From Clostridia bacterium (GTDB lineage Bacteria > Bacillota > Clostridia > Oscillospirales > CAG-382): a stretch of 64,000 bases of DNA. A program made the translations under genes and the position numbers. Location of the stretch: the NCBI GenBank assembly GCA_017537345.1, contig JAFYKY010000017.1:62001-126000 (forward strand). The letters are read 5' to 3'. Position 1 is the first letter of the stretch. Each line of letters begins with the position of its first letter. Positions 8,665 through 16,003 of this stretch are shown here, one piece after another. Below the pieces are notes generated by a model, which had not been told where the DNA came from, ran no database searches, and was given only the letters and a program-made list of their open reading frames with translations.

Positions 8665-9831
8665 ATGAAAAAAATAACGAATATTATCACCATCGTTTTG
8701 TTTTTGGCAATTTTGTTCGGTCTTTCCGTCGCCTTTGTTGCTATGCCGGATAAAAGCTATTCCGAAAACGAAAAACGCAACCTGCAGACCTTCCCGGAAT
8801 TTTCTCTTGAATCTCTTATGGACGGCAAGTTTTCTTCCGAAATAAACGAGTATTTTGCAGACCAGTTTCCTCTGCGCGATGCTTTTGTAAGCATAAAAGC
8901 CCTTGCGGAGCTTTCATTGTTAAAGGGCGAAAACAACGGTGTTTTGCTGGGCGAAAACGAAACTCTTGCGGTGCGTACCTTCTCCATCTTCAAGGACAGG
9001 CTCAACCGTACCGAGGGTATGGATCATTTTTACGAAAACAGCGTTGAAAAACAGCTTGAAGCACTTAATAAATTCGCTTCCGAAAAGGCGTCCGTTCCCG
9101 TTCACGTAATTATTCCTCCCAGAGTAATAGACGTGGCTTCGGAGAGCTTTGATTACCCCTCCAACGTTTCCGTTTCTTTGGATGCGCTTATATCCGAAAC
9201 CATTTCGGAAGATATATACATCCCCCTTTCTTCCGTGTTAAAGGAAAAATATTCGGAAGGGGAGTACGTTTATTACCGTACCGACCATCATTGGACAACT
9301 CTCGGCGCGTACTACGCTTACGTAGAGATAATGCGCTCCTTCGGTATGGAGGAGGATATTATCCCCCGCGATAAATTTACGGTAAACGTTGCGGCAGATG
9401 ATTTTTACGGAACAACCTGGTCCAAATGCGGTTTTTCCTTCGTTTCTCCCGATACAATGGAATTCTGGTCCCTTGGCAACGAGGATGAATTTACCACTAC
9501 CATAGGCGAAAGATCCTTTAGCGGATTTTACGATATGTCCTATCTTGAAACCATGGATAAGTATTCCGCATTCATCAGCGGTACGAACGATATTACTCTG
9601 GTAACGAATAATACAAAAACCGACCGTCCCGTACTGCTTTTACCCAAGGATTCCTTTGCAAACAGCCTTGTGCCTTTCCTTGCACAGCACTTTGATCTGG
9701 TGCTGGTAAATATGGCAAACCGTATGACAAATATTTCCGCTTATACAGAACAGTATTCCGCCGACCGTATCCTTTTCGTATGGAACGCAGAAAACCTGAT
9801 CACAAGCGGTAATTTAGGAAATATCAATTAA
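8665..9831 (+). CDS. DHHW-motif SGNH-like acyltransferase (AlgJ/AlgX type), partner of the MBOAT protein
   Basis: This 388-residue protein has one N-terminal membrane anchor (about 7-27) and an extracytoplasmic domain with YYRTDHHWTTLGAYYAY; DHHW is at 207-210 and names the clostridial DHHW family. Such proteins accept acetyl groups from the MBOAT partner and esterify cell-surface glycans. GGGAGG precedes the ATG. The pair is closed by the terminator at 9844-9871. A second AlgX-like protein, a lipoprotein, is encoded alone at 38124-39533. Confidence 0.85.
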   Translation: MKKITNIITIVLFLAILFGLSVAFVAMPDKSYSENEKRNLQTFPEFSLESLMDGKFSSEINEYFADQFPLRDAFVSIKALAELSLLKGENNGVLLGENETLAVRTFSIFKDRLNRTEGMDHFYENSVEKQLEALNKFASEKASVPVHVIIPPRVIDVASESFDYPSNVSVSLDALISETISEDIYIPLSSVLKEKYSEGEYVYYRTDHHWTTLGAYYAYVEIMRSFGMEEDIIPRDKFTVNVAADDFYGTTWSKCGFSFVSPDTMEFWSLGNEDEFTTTIGERSFSGFYDMSYLETMDKYSAFISGTNDITLVTNNTKTDRPVLLLPKDSFANSLVPFLAQHFDLVLVNMANRMTNISAYTEQYSADRILFVWNAENLITSGNLGNIN

Positions 9832-9843
9832 ATATAAGCAACA

Positions 9844-9871
9844 AAAAGGACGGAGTTTTCTCCGTCCTTTT
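9844..9871. terminator. Bidirectional rho-independent terminator
   Basis: A 12-bp stem (9844-9855 with 9860-9871), TTTT loop and T-rich tails on both strands lie between the convergent DHHW and thrS genes. Confidence 0.9.
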
Positions 9872-9888
9872 AATTTTTAGGTGTGAAA

Positions 9889-11619
9889 TTATACTATTCT
9901 GCTTCTATCCTTGATTTCGGTGGTAACTCTGTCGTAGAATTCCTGCGCGGTCATAACGCCACCGGTCTCGCCGGTACGGGTACGCAAAGAAACCGTGCCT
10001 TCTTCAACTTCGCGGTCGCCGACAACAAGCATATAAGGTACCTTCTGGAGCTGATGCTCGCGGATCTTGTAGTTAACCTTTTCGTTGCGGTGGTCTGCTT
10101 TACATCTTACGCCTGCGGCGGTAAGGTCAGCCACCAGCTTATCCGCATATTCAGCGGCTCTGTCGGTAATGGGAAGCACCGCTACCTGCAGAGGAGCTAA
10201 CCACAGAGGGAACGCGCCTGCGAAATGCTCGGTAATAACGCCGATAAATCTTTCGATACTGCCGAATACAACTCTGTGTATCATAACGGGACGGTGCTTT
10301 TCGCCGTCTGCGCCGGTGTACTCAAGCTCAAATCTTTCGGGAAGCTGGAAGTCAAGCTGAATAGTACCGCACTGCCAGGTTCTTCCGATACTGTCGCGGA
10401 GATGGAAGTCCAACTTGGGACCGTAGAATGCGCCGTCACCCTCGTTAAGTATATAATCCTTGCCCATATCGGTAATAGCAGCTTTAAGAGTTTCTTCTGC
10501 ATGAGCCCACACAGCCTCGTCACCCATGTGATCCTCGGGCATAGTGGAAAGCTCTATCTGGTAGGTGAGACCGAAGAGGGAATATACCTCATCAAAGAGA
10601 GAAACAACGTTCTTTATCTCGTCACGCATCTGCTCTTTTGTCATAAAGATGTGAGCATCATCCTGAGTAAAGCATCTTACGCGGAACAATCCGTGCAAAG
10701 CACCGGAAAGCTCGTGTCTGTGTACCAGACCGAGTTCGCCTGCGCGCAGGGGAAGATCGCGGTAGGAATGAGGCTCGTTCATATAAACCAACATACCGCC
10801 GGGGCAGTTCATAGGCTTGATTGCGAAATCCTCATCATCTATCTTGGTGGTGTACATATTCTGCTTGTAGTGTCCCCAATGTCCGCTTCTTTCCCACAGA
10901 CGGCGGTTAAGAATAACGGGGGAGGAAATTTCCACATAGCCGTATCTCTTATGTACTTCTCTCCAATAATCGATAAGGGTGTTCTTAAGCACCATACCGT
11001 TGGGAAGGAAGAAGGGGAAGCCGGGACCGTCATCTGTCATCATAAACAGACCAAGCTCCTTACCCAGCTTTCTGTGGTCGCGCTTCTTTGCTTCCTCAAG
11101 CATATTCAGGTATTCGTCAAGCTCTTCCTTGCTTGCAAAAGCAGTGCCGTAAATACGCTGAAGCATCTTGTTGTTGGAATCGCCTCTCCAATACGCACCG
11201 GTAACGGAAAGCAGCTTAAACGCCTTTACCTTCTTTGTGTAGGCAACGTGAGGGCCTGCGCAAAGGTCGGTGAATTCACCCTGCTTGTAGAAGGATATCT
11301 CTTCGCCTTCGTCAAGTCCGTCAATAAGCTCAAGCTTGTAGGGCTCGTCCGCCATAAGCTTTTTTGCTTCTTCGCGGGGGAGGGTAAAGCGCTCTATACG
11401 AAGATTTTCTTTAACAATTTTCTTCATTTCAGCTTCGATACTGTCAAGATCCTCGGTAGTAAAGGTTGTCTCGGTATCGAAATCGTAATAAAATCCGGTG
11501 TCGATAGCAGGGCCGATAGCCAGACGGGCATCGGGATAAAGTCTTTTTACTGCCTGCGCCAGAATATGAGACGCCGAGTGTCTCAGCGTTCTGAGTTCGT
11601 TAAGTTCTGTTTGATCCAT
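9889..11619 (-). CDS. thrS: Threonyl-tRNA synthetase without the TGS domain
   Basis: This 576-residue protein begins directly at the editing domain (HSASH near the N-terminus; DLCAGPH further on), followed by the class II catalytic core and anticodon domain. Zinc-site residues are visible in PMNCPGGM, in the RHELSG-LHGLFRVRCF segment, and in MIHRVVFGSIERF. The usual enzyme is about 640 residues and starts with a ~60-residue TGS domain, which is absent. In-frame stops upstream of the start show it is not mis-started. GGAGG is 8 bases before the chosen ATG; an ATG 15 bases further upstream overlaps it. No T-box leader fits in the 38-base gap to the upstream kinase gene, so expression probably depends on that operon or an internal promoter. 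Confidence 0.92.
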   Translation of the reverse strand: MDQTELNELRTLRHSASHILAQAVKRLYPDARLAIGPAIDTGFYYDFDTETTFTTEDLDSIEAEMKKIVKENLRIERFTLPREEAKKLMADEPYKLELIDGLDEGEEISFYKQGEFTDLCAGPHVAYTKKVKAFKLLSVTGAYWRGDSNNKMLQRIYGTAFASKEELDEYLNMLEEAKKRDHRKLGKELGLFMMTDDGPGFPFFLPNGMVLKNTLIDYWREVHKRYGYVEISSPVILNRRLWERSGHWGHYKQNMYTTKIDDEDFAIKPMNCPGGMLVYMNEPHSYRDLPLRAGELGLVHRHELSGALHGLFRVRCFTQDDAHIFMTKEQMRDEIKNVVSLFDEVYSLFGLTYQIELSTMPEDHMGDEAVWAHAEETLKAAITDMGKDYILNEGDGAFYGPKLDFHLRDSIGRTWQCGTIQLDFQLPERFELEYTGADGEKHRPVMIHRVVFGSIERFIGVITEHFAGAFPLWLAPLQVAVLPITDRAAEYADKLVADLTAAGVRCKADHRNEKVNYKIREHQLQKVPYMLVVGDREVEEGTVSLRTRTGETGGVMTAQEFYDRVTTEIKDRSRIV

Positions 11620-11657
11620 AGCATTGGCCTCCATAGATTATTACTGTAAATGATACA

Positions 11658-12542
11658 CTATTTTTGTTCTGCTGTCAATATCTCTTTCGCTTTTGCCACA
11701 GCGCCGTATACCGGCTCTGCTTTGATAACGGAAAGAGGGGTATCGTACTCAAGGTACTTTTTAATTATATTAACGGCGGTTTCCTGAGTTCCTATACCGC
11801 CTGCCATACATACGGGGACGCTTCCGCCGTATATTTCGCAGGCGCGGTTTATCAGCCCGCCGATATATTCAAGCTGATTTTCAAGTATCCACGCGGCGTG
11901 CATATCTCCCTTTTCGTACGCTTCAAATACTGTTTTAGCAAAGGAAGCGATATACTTTTTATCCGCGGCGATAAGGTCTGTAAGATTCGAAAGGGGATCT
12001 CCGCCTGTTTTTTCGGTTACAAGCGCGTAAAGCGCGCCCTTTTCATCCCGTCCGTCCACACACTTCAAAGCGTGGGCAATAGCGGATTTTCCTATTTCGT
12101 ATCCGTTTCCCGCGCAGTCGAACTTGCCATATCCGCCGATACGGATTATCTCTCTGCCCATTTTCATAAAGCAGGAAGAACCCGTTCCGCAAATAACAAT
12201 GGCGCCGTCGCTTTCGGGAAAAGCGGAATATATCACATTTATACCGTCGTGCAGAGCTTCCGACTTGGCGTTCGGAAACATTTCTTTTAACCGAACACCT
12301 GCTTTTTGGCTGTAGTCGGCGGCGGTTATACCGGCAATACCGCAAAATATTGCGGCAATGTCGTCTTTATCCGTATTCAAAGCCTGAACGGCGGAAAAAA
12401 TGTTTTCCATTGCGTTTTCAAAACCGATATCATTGGGGTTGGAACCCTTCCCGTATTCAACGCGAAGGACGTTCCCGTTGATATCGGCAAGGGCGGCGGC
12501 AGTTTTTGTTCCTCCGCCGTCCACACCGATAATGTATTTCAT
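11658..12542 (-). CDS. BadF/BadG-type ATPase, probable N-acetylglucosamine kinase
   Basis: This 294-residue ASKHA-fold protein has phosphate-1 motif GVDGGGTKT (5-13), the GTGSS phosphate-2 motif, GGYGK-GNGYEIG, and C-terminal AGGIG and PVYGAVA motifs. This matches the BadF/N-acetylglucosamine kinase family rather than the iron-sulphur dehydratase activators, since no CxxC cluster is present. It probably phosphorylates an amino sugar from cell wall turnover or uptake. It lies between mscL and thrS with short gaps. Confidence 0.75.
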   Translation of the reverse strand: MKYIIGVDGGGTKTAAALADINGNVLRVEYGKGSNPNDIGFENAMENIFSAVQALNTDKDDIAAIFCGIAGITAADYSQKAGVRLKEMFPNAKSEALHDGINVIYSAFPESDGAIVICGTGSSCFMKMGREIIRIGGYGKFDCAGNGYEIGKSAIAHALKCVDGRDEKGALYALVTEKTGGDPLSNLTDLIAADKKYIASFAKTVFEAYEKGDMHAAWILENQLEYIGGLINRACEIYGGSVPVCMAGGIGTQETAVNIIKKYLEYDTPLSVIKAEPVYGAVAKAKEILTAEQK

Positions 12543-12548
12543 AATTTT

Positions 12549-13061
12549 TTAGCCTTTAATGCCTTTTACGAAATCACGGATATCCTCAAGAGCCTTAAGT
12601 GTCTTTTCTTCAACAGTAGGTTCGGGAGGAATAGCAGCCTTTGCGGCTTCTTCTGCAGCCTTTGCCGCAGCTTCTTCTGCTTTTTTCTTTGCTTCCAGCT
12701 TGTTGCGTACGGACATAGCAACCTTTACAACGATAAACATAGCGAAAGCAATGATTACGAAATCAATTATGTACTGAATAAACTGACCGTACTTAACAGC
12801 TACCTCTGCAACTGCAGGGGTAATTACCGCGCCGGTTTCGTCAACCACCTCGGCAACAGACTCTACCAGCACCCATTTGAGTTCGGTGAAGTTAACATCA
12901 CCAAGCAGACAGCCGATAACGGGCATTATGATGTCTGCAACCAGGGAAGAAACGATAGCCTTGAAAGCGGTACCGACAACTACGCCGACTGCCATATCAA
13001 GGATATTACCCTGAGAAATAAACTTTTTAAAATCGTTTGCAAAATTTTTAACTTTTCCCAT
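12549..13061 (-). CDS. mscL: Large-conductance mechanosensitive channel MscL
   Basis: This 170-residue protein has the MscL N-terminal helix (KKFISQGNILDMAVGVVVGTAF), TM1, a periplasmic loop and TM2 (FIQYIIDFVIIAFAMFIVV), then a C-terminal Ala/Glu/Lys-rich helical bundle. The homopentamer opens on membrane stretch to release solutes during hypo-osmotic shock. The loop and cytoplasmic tail are somewhat longer than in the roughly 136-residue E. coli protein. The gene is 2 bases from the DUF1858 gene upstream and 6 bases from the BadF gene downstream. Confidence 0.93.
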   Translation of the reverse strand: MGKVKNFANDFKKFISQGNILDMAVGVVVGTAFKAIVSSLVADIIMPVIGCLLGDVNFTELKWVLVESVAEVVDETGAVITPAVAEVAVKYGQFIQYIIDFVIIAFAMFIVVKVAMSVRNKLEAKKKAEEAAAKAAEEAAKAAIPPEPTVEEKTLKALEDIRDFVKGIKG

Positions 13062-13063
13062 TT

Positions 13064-13252
13064 TTAGTCATCTCCATTCAATTTTTTAAGAAGTGCTTCA
13101 AGGTCTGCACCGTGAACTGCGCATGCCTGTTCGATGGTTTCGCCTCTGGAATGAGGGCAGCCAAGACAGTGCATACCGATTTCAAGGAAAAACTTTGCTT
13201 TTTCGGGAGCCTTATCAAGAACGTCGCCGATAATGGAATCCTTGGTGATCAT
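13064..13252 (-). CDS. DUF1858 domain protein
   Basis: This 62-residue protein matches DUF1858: an N-terminal ITKDSIIGDVLDKAPE segment, then FFLEIGMHCLGCP with the conserved CxxC, and a helical C-terminus. The family is small, often cysteine-containing, and linked to iron-sulphur or hybrid-cluster proteins in some genomes; its biochemical role is not settled. It begins at the base next to the end of the degenerate P-type ATPase gene and probably belongs to the same transcript. Confidence 0.82.
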   Translation of the reverse strand: MITKDSIIGDVLDKAPEKAKFFLEIGMHCLGCPHSRGETIEQACAVHGADLEALLKKLNGDD

Positions 13253-15964
13253 TTAATTTACCTCCTCGTCTTTCGCCAATTTGAATTTTGGTTTATTTTT
13301 ATTTTTAATTATTATTGCCTGAATAAGCTTTACTACCTGAGTAAATGCGTAATAACCCAGCGTTATTGCAGCAGTAATACCGTATGCAAAAGCAGAGGGC
13401 TGTACATACCCGAACAACTGCGCCAAAGGCGGCAGGTATACGATACAGGCGTAAAGCGCCGCTACTATGAAGGCGGACAAAACAAGTTTTCCTATTCCCA
13501 AGGGTGTTGTTGTGAATATGGGCTTTTTGGATACGTTTGTTATTCCGTAGGTAATAAGAAGCGCGGTCAGGGATAAAAGCGCGCAGGTGTTTCCGAACAA
13601 AACGTATACTGCGGTGACTGCGGCTCCCGCTCCCACGGCGTAGATGATAGGTTGAACAAAATCCAAAAGCTTGGGTTTCGTTCTGTATTTTTTCATTTTT
13701 TCCGCAAGAATGTTTTTGTTCGGCGCGGCAAATGCAAGTGAAGCCGCGATAATGAAATTGAAAATAATTCCGCCAAACAGCATATCCTGAAGTCTTAACG
13801 GAAAGTCGATACCGAAAGCCAGCGCGGCAACGGAAGCGGTAAGCACCGCCGAAAATCCCACAAACAGATATTCCGTTACGGCGTGTATTCGGGCAACGAT
13901 CGCCTTTGCGGCGCCTATAGCGTAGGTAATAACGTGGAAACCGCCTTCAAGCATAATAACGTCGCTTTCCTGCTTTAATGTATCCGGCGTTTCGGTGTCG
14001 CTTACAAAGGTTACGTCCGCTTCGTGAATAAGCGGCAGATCGTCCATACTGTTTGCGGTAACGGCAACGTAGCGTTTATCGCTGTGTCTGTATCCCAAAA
14101 CTTCCCGCCACTGTTCATCGTCAATTCCCACGTACAGCTTGTACAAGGGTTGGTTGGCGATATACAGACCGGGGTCGGTTTCACTTATATCCTCTGCGGA
14201 TATGGCTTGGGATTCATCGGTAATAATCCCGGCTTCCTTTGCAAGAGCAAGGGAAGGGTAGTAAGCATCGTTGCTTCTTAAAACCGCTTCTATTCCCGCT
14301 CTGCGGCATTTATATACCGCGGCGGCAGGGTCTACACGGAAAGCGGAACCCAGACCGATAAAACCGGAAAGTATAAGTCTGCTTTCCACGGAATAATCCT
14401 GCAACGAATCGGCGTCGGTACGTCCCGTGGCAACGGCTATGACCGTTTCTGCTTTTTTACGCATTTCCTCCAAAGCCGTCTGCATACGCGTTACTGCAGC
14501 GTCGTTCATACGGTAAACGGAACCGTTTTTGCGGTATCCAACGCAACGGCTCATTACGGATTCGGGGTTTCCGCGCACTATAACAAAGGTTTTTCCTTCG
14601 GAAAGTACAAGAGTCCGGGTAACTATATTGTCTGAAGATACCTCGGTATCTATACGGAAAAATTCGCCTTCAAGATTGGAAATATCCGCAAGCAGAAAAT
14701 CGCAGGCATCGGCAATAGCAATATCCTGCTTTCTGCCGGTGTATTTGTGTTGTCCCCGCTGACGGCCCTTTTCGTCGGCGTTTTTCTTGATATCCGAACA
14801 AACCAAAGCGTATTTCAGCAGTTTTTTGTTGTTTTCGTTTTCTTCGGCTTCTCGGATATCTTTGACTTTGCCGTCGATATACAGTTCGGTAACAAACATT
14901 TTTTTAGGCGGGAAGGCTTGTCCTTTTGCGCACATTACCGTGTCCACGTTGCCAAGCTTGCCTATACTGTTCAGGTTTCCCACGGCGGCGTTGTTTTCAA
15001 GCATTTTTTCAACACCGTAGCCAAGGGAAATAAAGGCAAGGGCTTTACAACTGTCATACATAGATATGTAGCCCAGCGTAAGGGAGAGAATAAACATATC
15101 CGTAATGCTTCTTCCCGCGGCAACGCCCAGTATCAATAATATAAAGCATATTATTACCGAAACGAAGGACATTGCTTTTCCCACGTGGGAAGCGTATTTA
15201 AGCAGACCGGGGGTATAATCCTGTGAATGCTTTGTGTTCATTTTACGGGTAAGCACGTTTTTACCCGTTTCGCATACGATAGCGATACCGCTTCCTCCCG
15301 TAACAACGGTTCCCGCATATACCATGTTGGTATGGCACAGCATATCGGGGCGGTTATATTCGATAGCCGAAGATTTGTACACCGCTTCATTCTTTCCGTT
15401 AATGGATGCTTCCAAAACGGAAAGGTGGGCGCAGGAGATAATTCGGGCGTCGGCAGGGACAATATTTCCCGTTTCCAGCGTTATAATATCTCCCGGCACA
15501 AGACCGCGGCTGTCTATAACGAATCGTCTTCCGTTTCTCGTAACGGTAGCGCGTATGGCAGAATAGTTTCGTATCTTTTCCAAAGAATGGGAAGCGGATG
15601 CCTCAAGTACCGCATTTATAAACATAATTATAATAACGGTAACTCCCAGCACGATAAGTTCATGCCTTTCGGGCTGAAACACGTACATCAAAAAGGCAAC
15701 GGCGGCAAGGAAAATTCCCATGAGTCCCTGAAGCTGATTTTTGAAGCTGGAGGTAAAGCCTGTCTTTATCTCATCGTAAAGAGCATTTGAACCCTTTTCA
15801 CGTCTTATCCTCTTTACGTCTTCATCACTTAAGCCGTCCCCAAGATTACTGCCAAGCTTTATGGCAAGCTCCTCTATATCCATGGATTCCGGTTCGAACC
15901 TATCCTCCGCCTGCTTACGGCTGTTAGAGGTTATTGTTCTTATTTTCTCGGAATAATCCGGCAT
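13253..15964 (-). CDS. P-type ATPase-like membrane protein lacking all catalytic motifs (pseudoenzyme)
   Basis: This 903-residue protein follows the P2 (Ca2+-type) ATPase plan: N-terminal cation-ATPase domain, TM1-2 (about 75-120), actuator domain, TM3-4 (265-315), P and N domains (340-690) and six C-terminal TMs. Each signature is altered. TGES reads NGKN (189-192). PEGL reads YDSC (303-306). The DKTGT phosphorylation site reads AKGQAF (346-351), with no Asp. TGDH reads RSND (563-566). TGDGVND reads TANSMDD (635-641). KGxPE survives as RGNPE (464-468), and DP at 545-546 is kept. The reading frame is intact, with AAAGGAG before the ATG, so this is not simple decay. A sensor, scaffold or regulatory role is inferred, not ATP-driven transport. 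It lies between the clpE-like gene and DUF1858. Confidence 0.85.
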   Translation of the reverse strand: MPDYSEKIRTITSNSRKQAEDRFEPESMDIEELAIKLGSNLGDGLSDEDVKRIRREKGSNALYDEIKTGFTSSFKNQLQGLMGIFLAAVAFLMYVFQPERHELIVLGVTVIIIMFINAVLEASASHSLEKIRNYSAIRATVTRNGRRFVIDSRGLVPGDIITLETGNIVPADARIISCAHLSVLEASINGKNEAVYKSSAIEYNRPDMLCHTNMVYAGTVVTGGSGIAIVCETGKNVLTRKMNTKHSQDYTPGLLKYASHVGKAMSFVSVIICFILLILGVAAGRSITDMFILSLTLGYISMYDSCKALAFISLGYGVEKMLENNAAVGNLNSIGKLGNVDTVMCAKGQAFPPKKMFVTELYIDGKVKDIREAEENENNKKLLKYALVCSDIKKNADEKGRQRGQHKYTGRKQDIAIADACDFLLADISNLEGEFFRIDTEVSSDNIVTRTLVLSEGKTFVIVRGNPESVMSRCVGYRKNGSVYRMNDAAVTRMQTALEEMRKKAETVIAVATGRTDADSLQDYSVESRLILSGFIGLGSAFRVDPAAAVYKCRRAGIEAVLRSNDAYYPSLALAKEAGIITDESQAISAEDISETDPGLYIANQPLYKLYVGIDDEQWREVLGYRHSDKRYVAVTANSMDDLPLIHEADVTFVSDTETPDTLKQESDVIMLEGGFHVITYAIGAAKAIVARIHAVTEYLFVGFSAVLTASVAALAFGIDFPLRLQDMLFGGIIFNFIIAASLAFAAPNKNILAEKMKKYRTKPKLLDFVQPIIYAVGAGAAVTAVYVLFGNTCALLSLTALLITYGITNVSKKPIFTTTPLGIGKLVLSAFIVAALYACIVYLPPLAQLFGYVQPSAFAYGITAAITLGYYAFTQVVKLIQAIIIKNKNKPKFKLAKDEEVN

Positions 15965-16003
15965 TTGTACTGTTTTCTCCTTTCGGATAAACTTTAAAAG
16001 CTG

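Noticed and set aside
10225-11649. Long plus-strand open frame opposite thrS
   Set aside because: Shadow of thrS; no ribosome binding site or protein family fits.
11620-11657. T-box leader before thrS
   Set aside because: Only 38 bases separate the preceding stop from thrS, too little for a T-box.
13253-15964. The degenerate P-type ATPase as a decaying pseudogene
   Set aside because: The frame is intact for 903 codons with a good ribosome binding site, and conserved structural residues such as RGNPE and the DP pair remain. Pure decay would also give stops or frameshifts.
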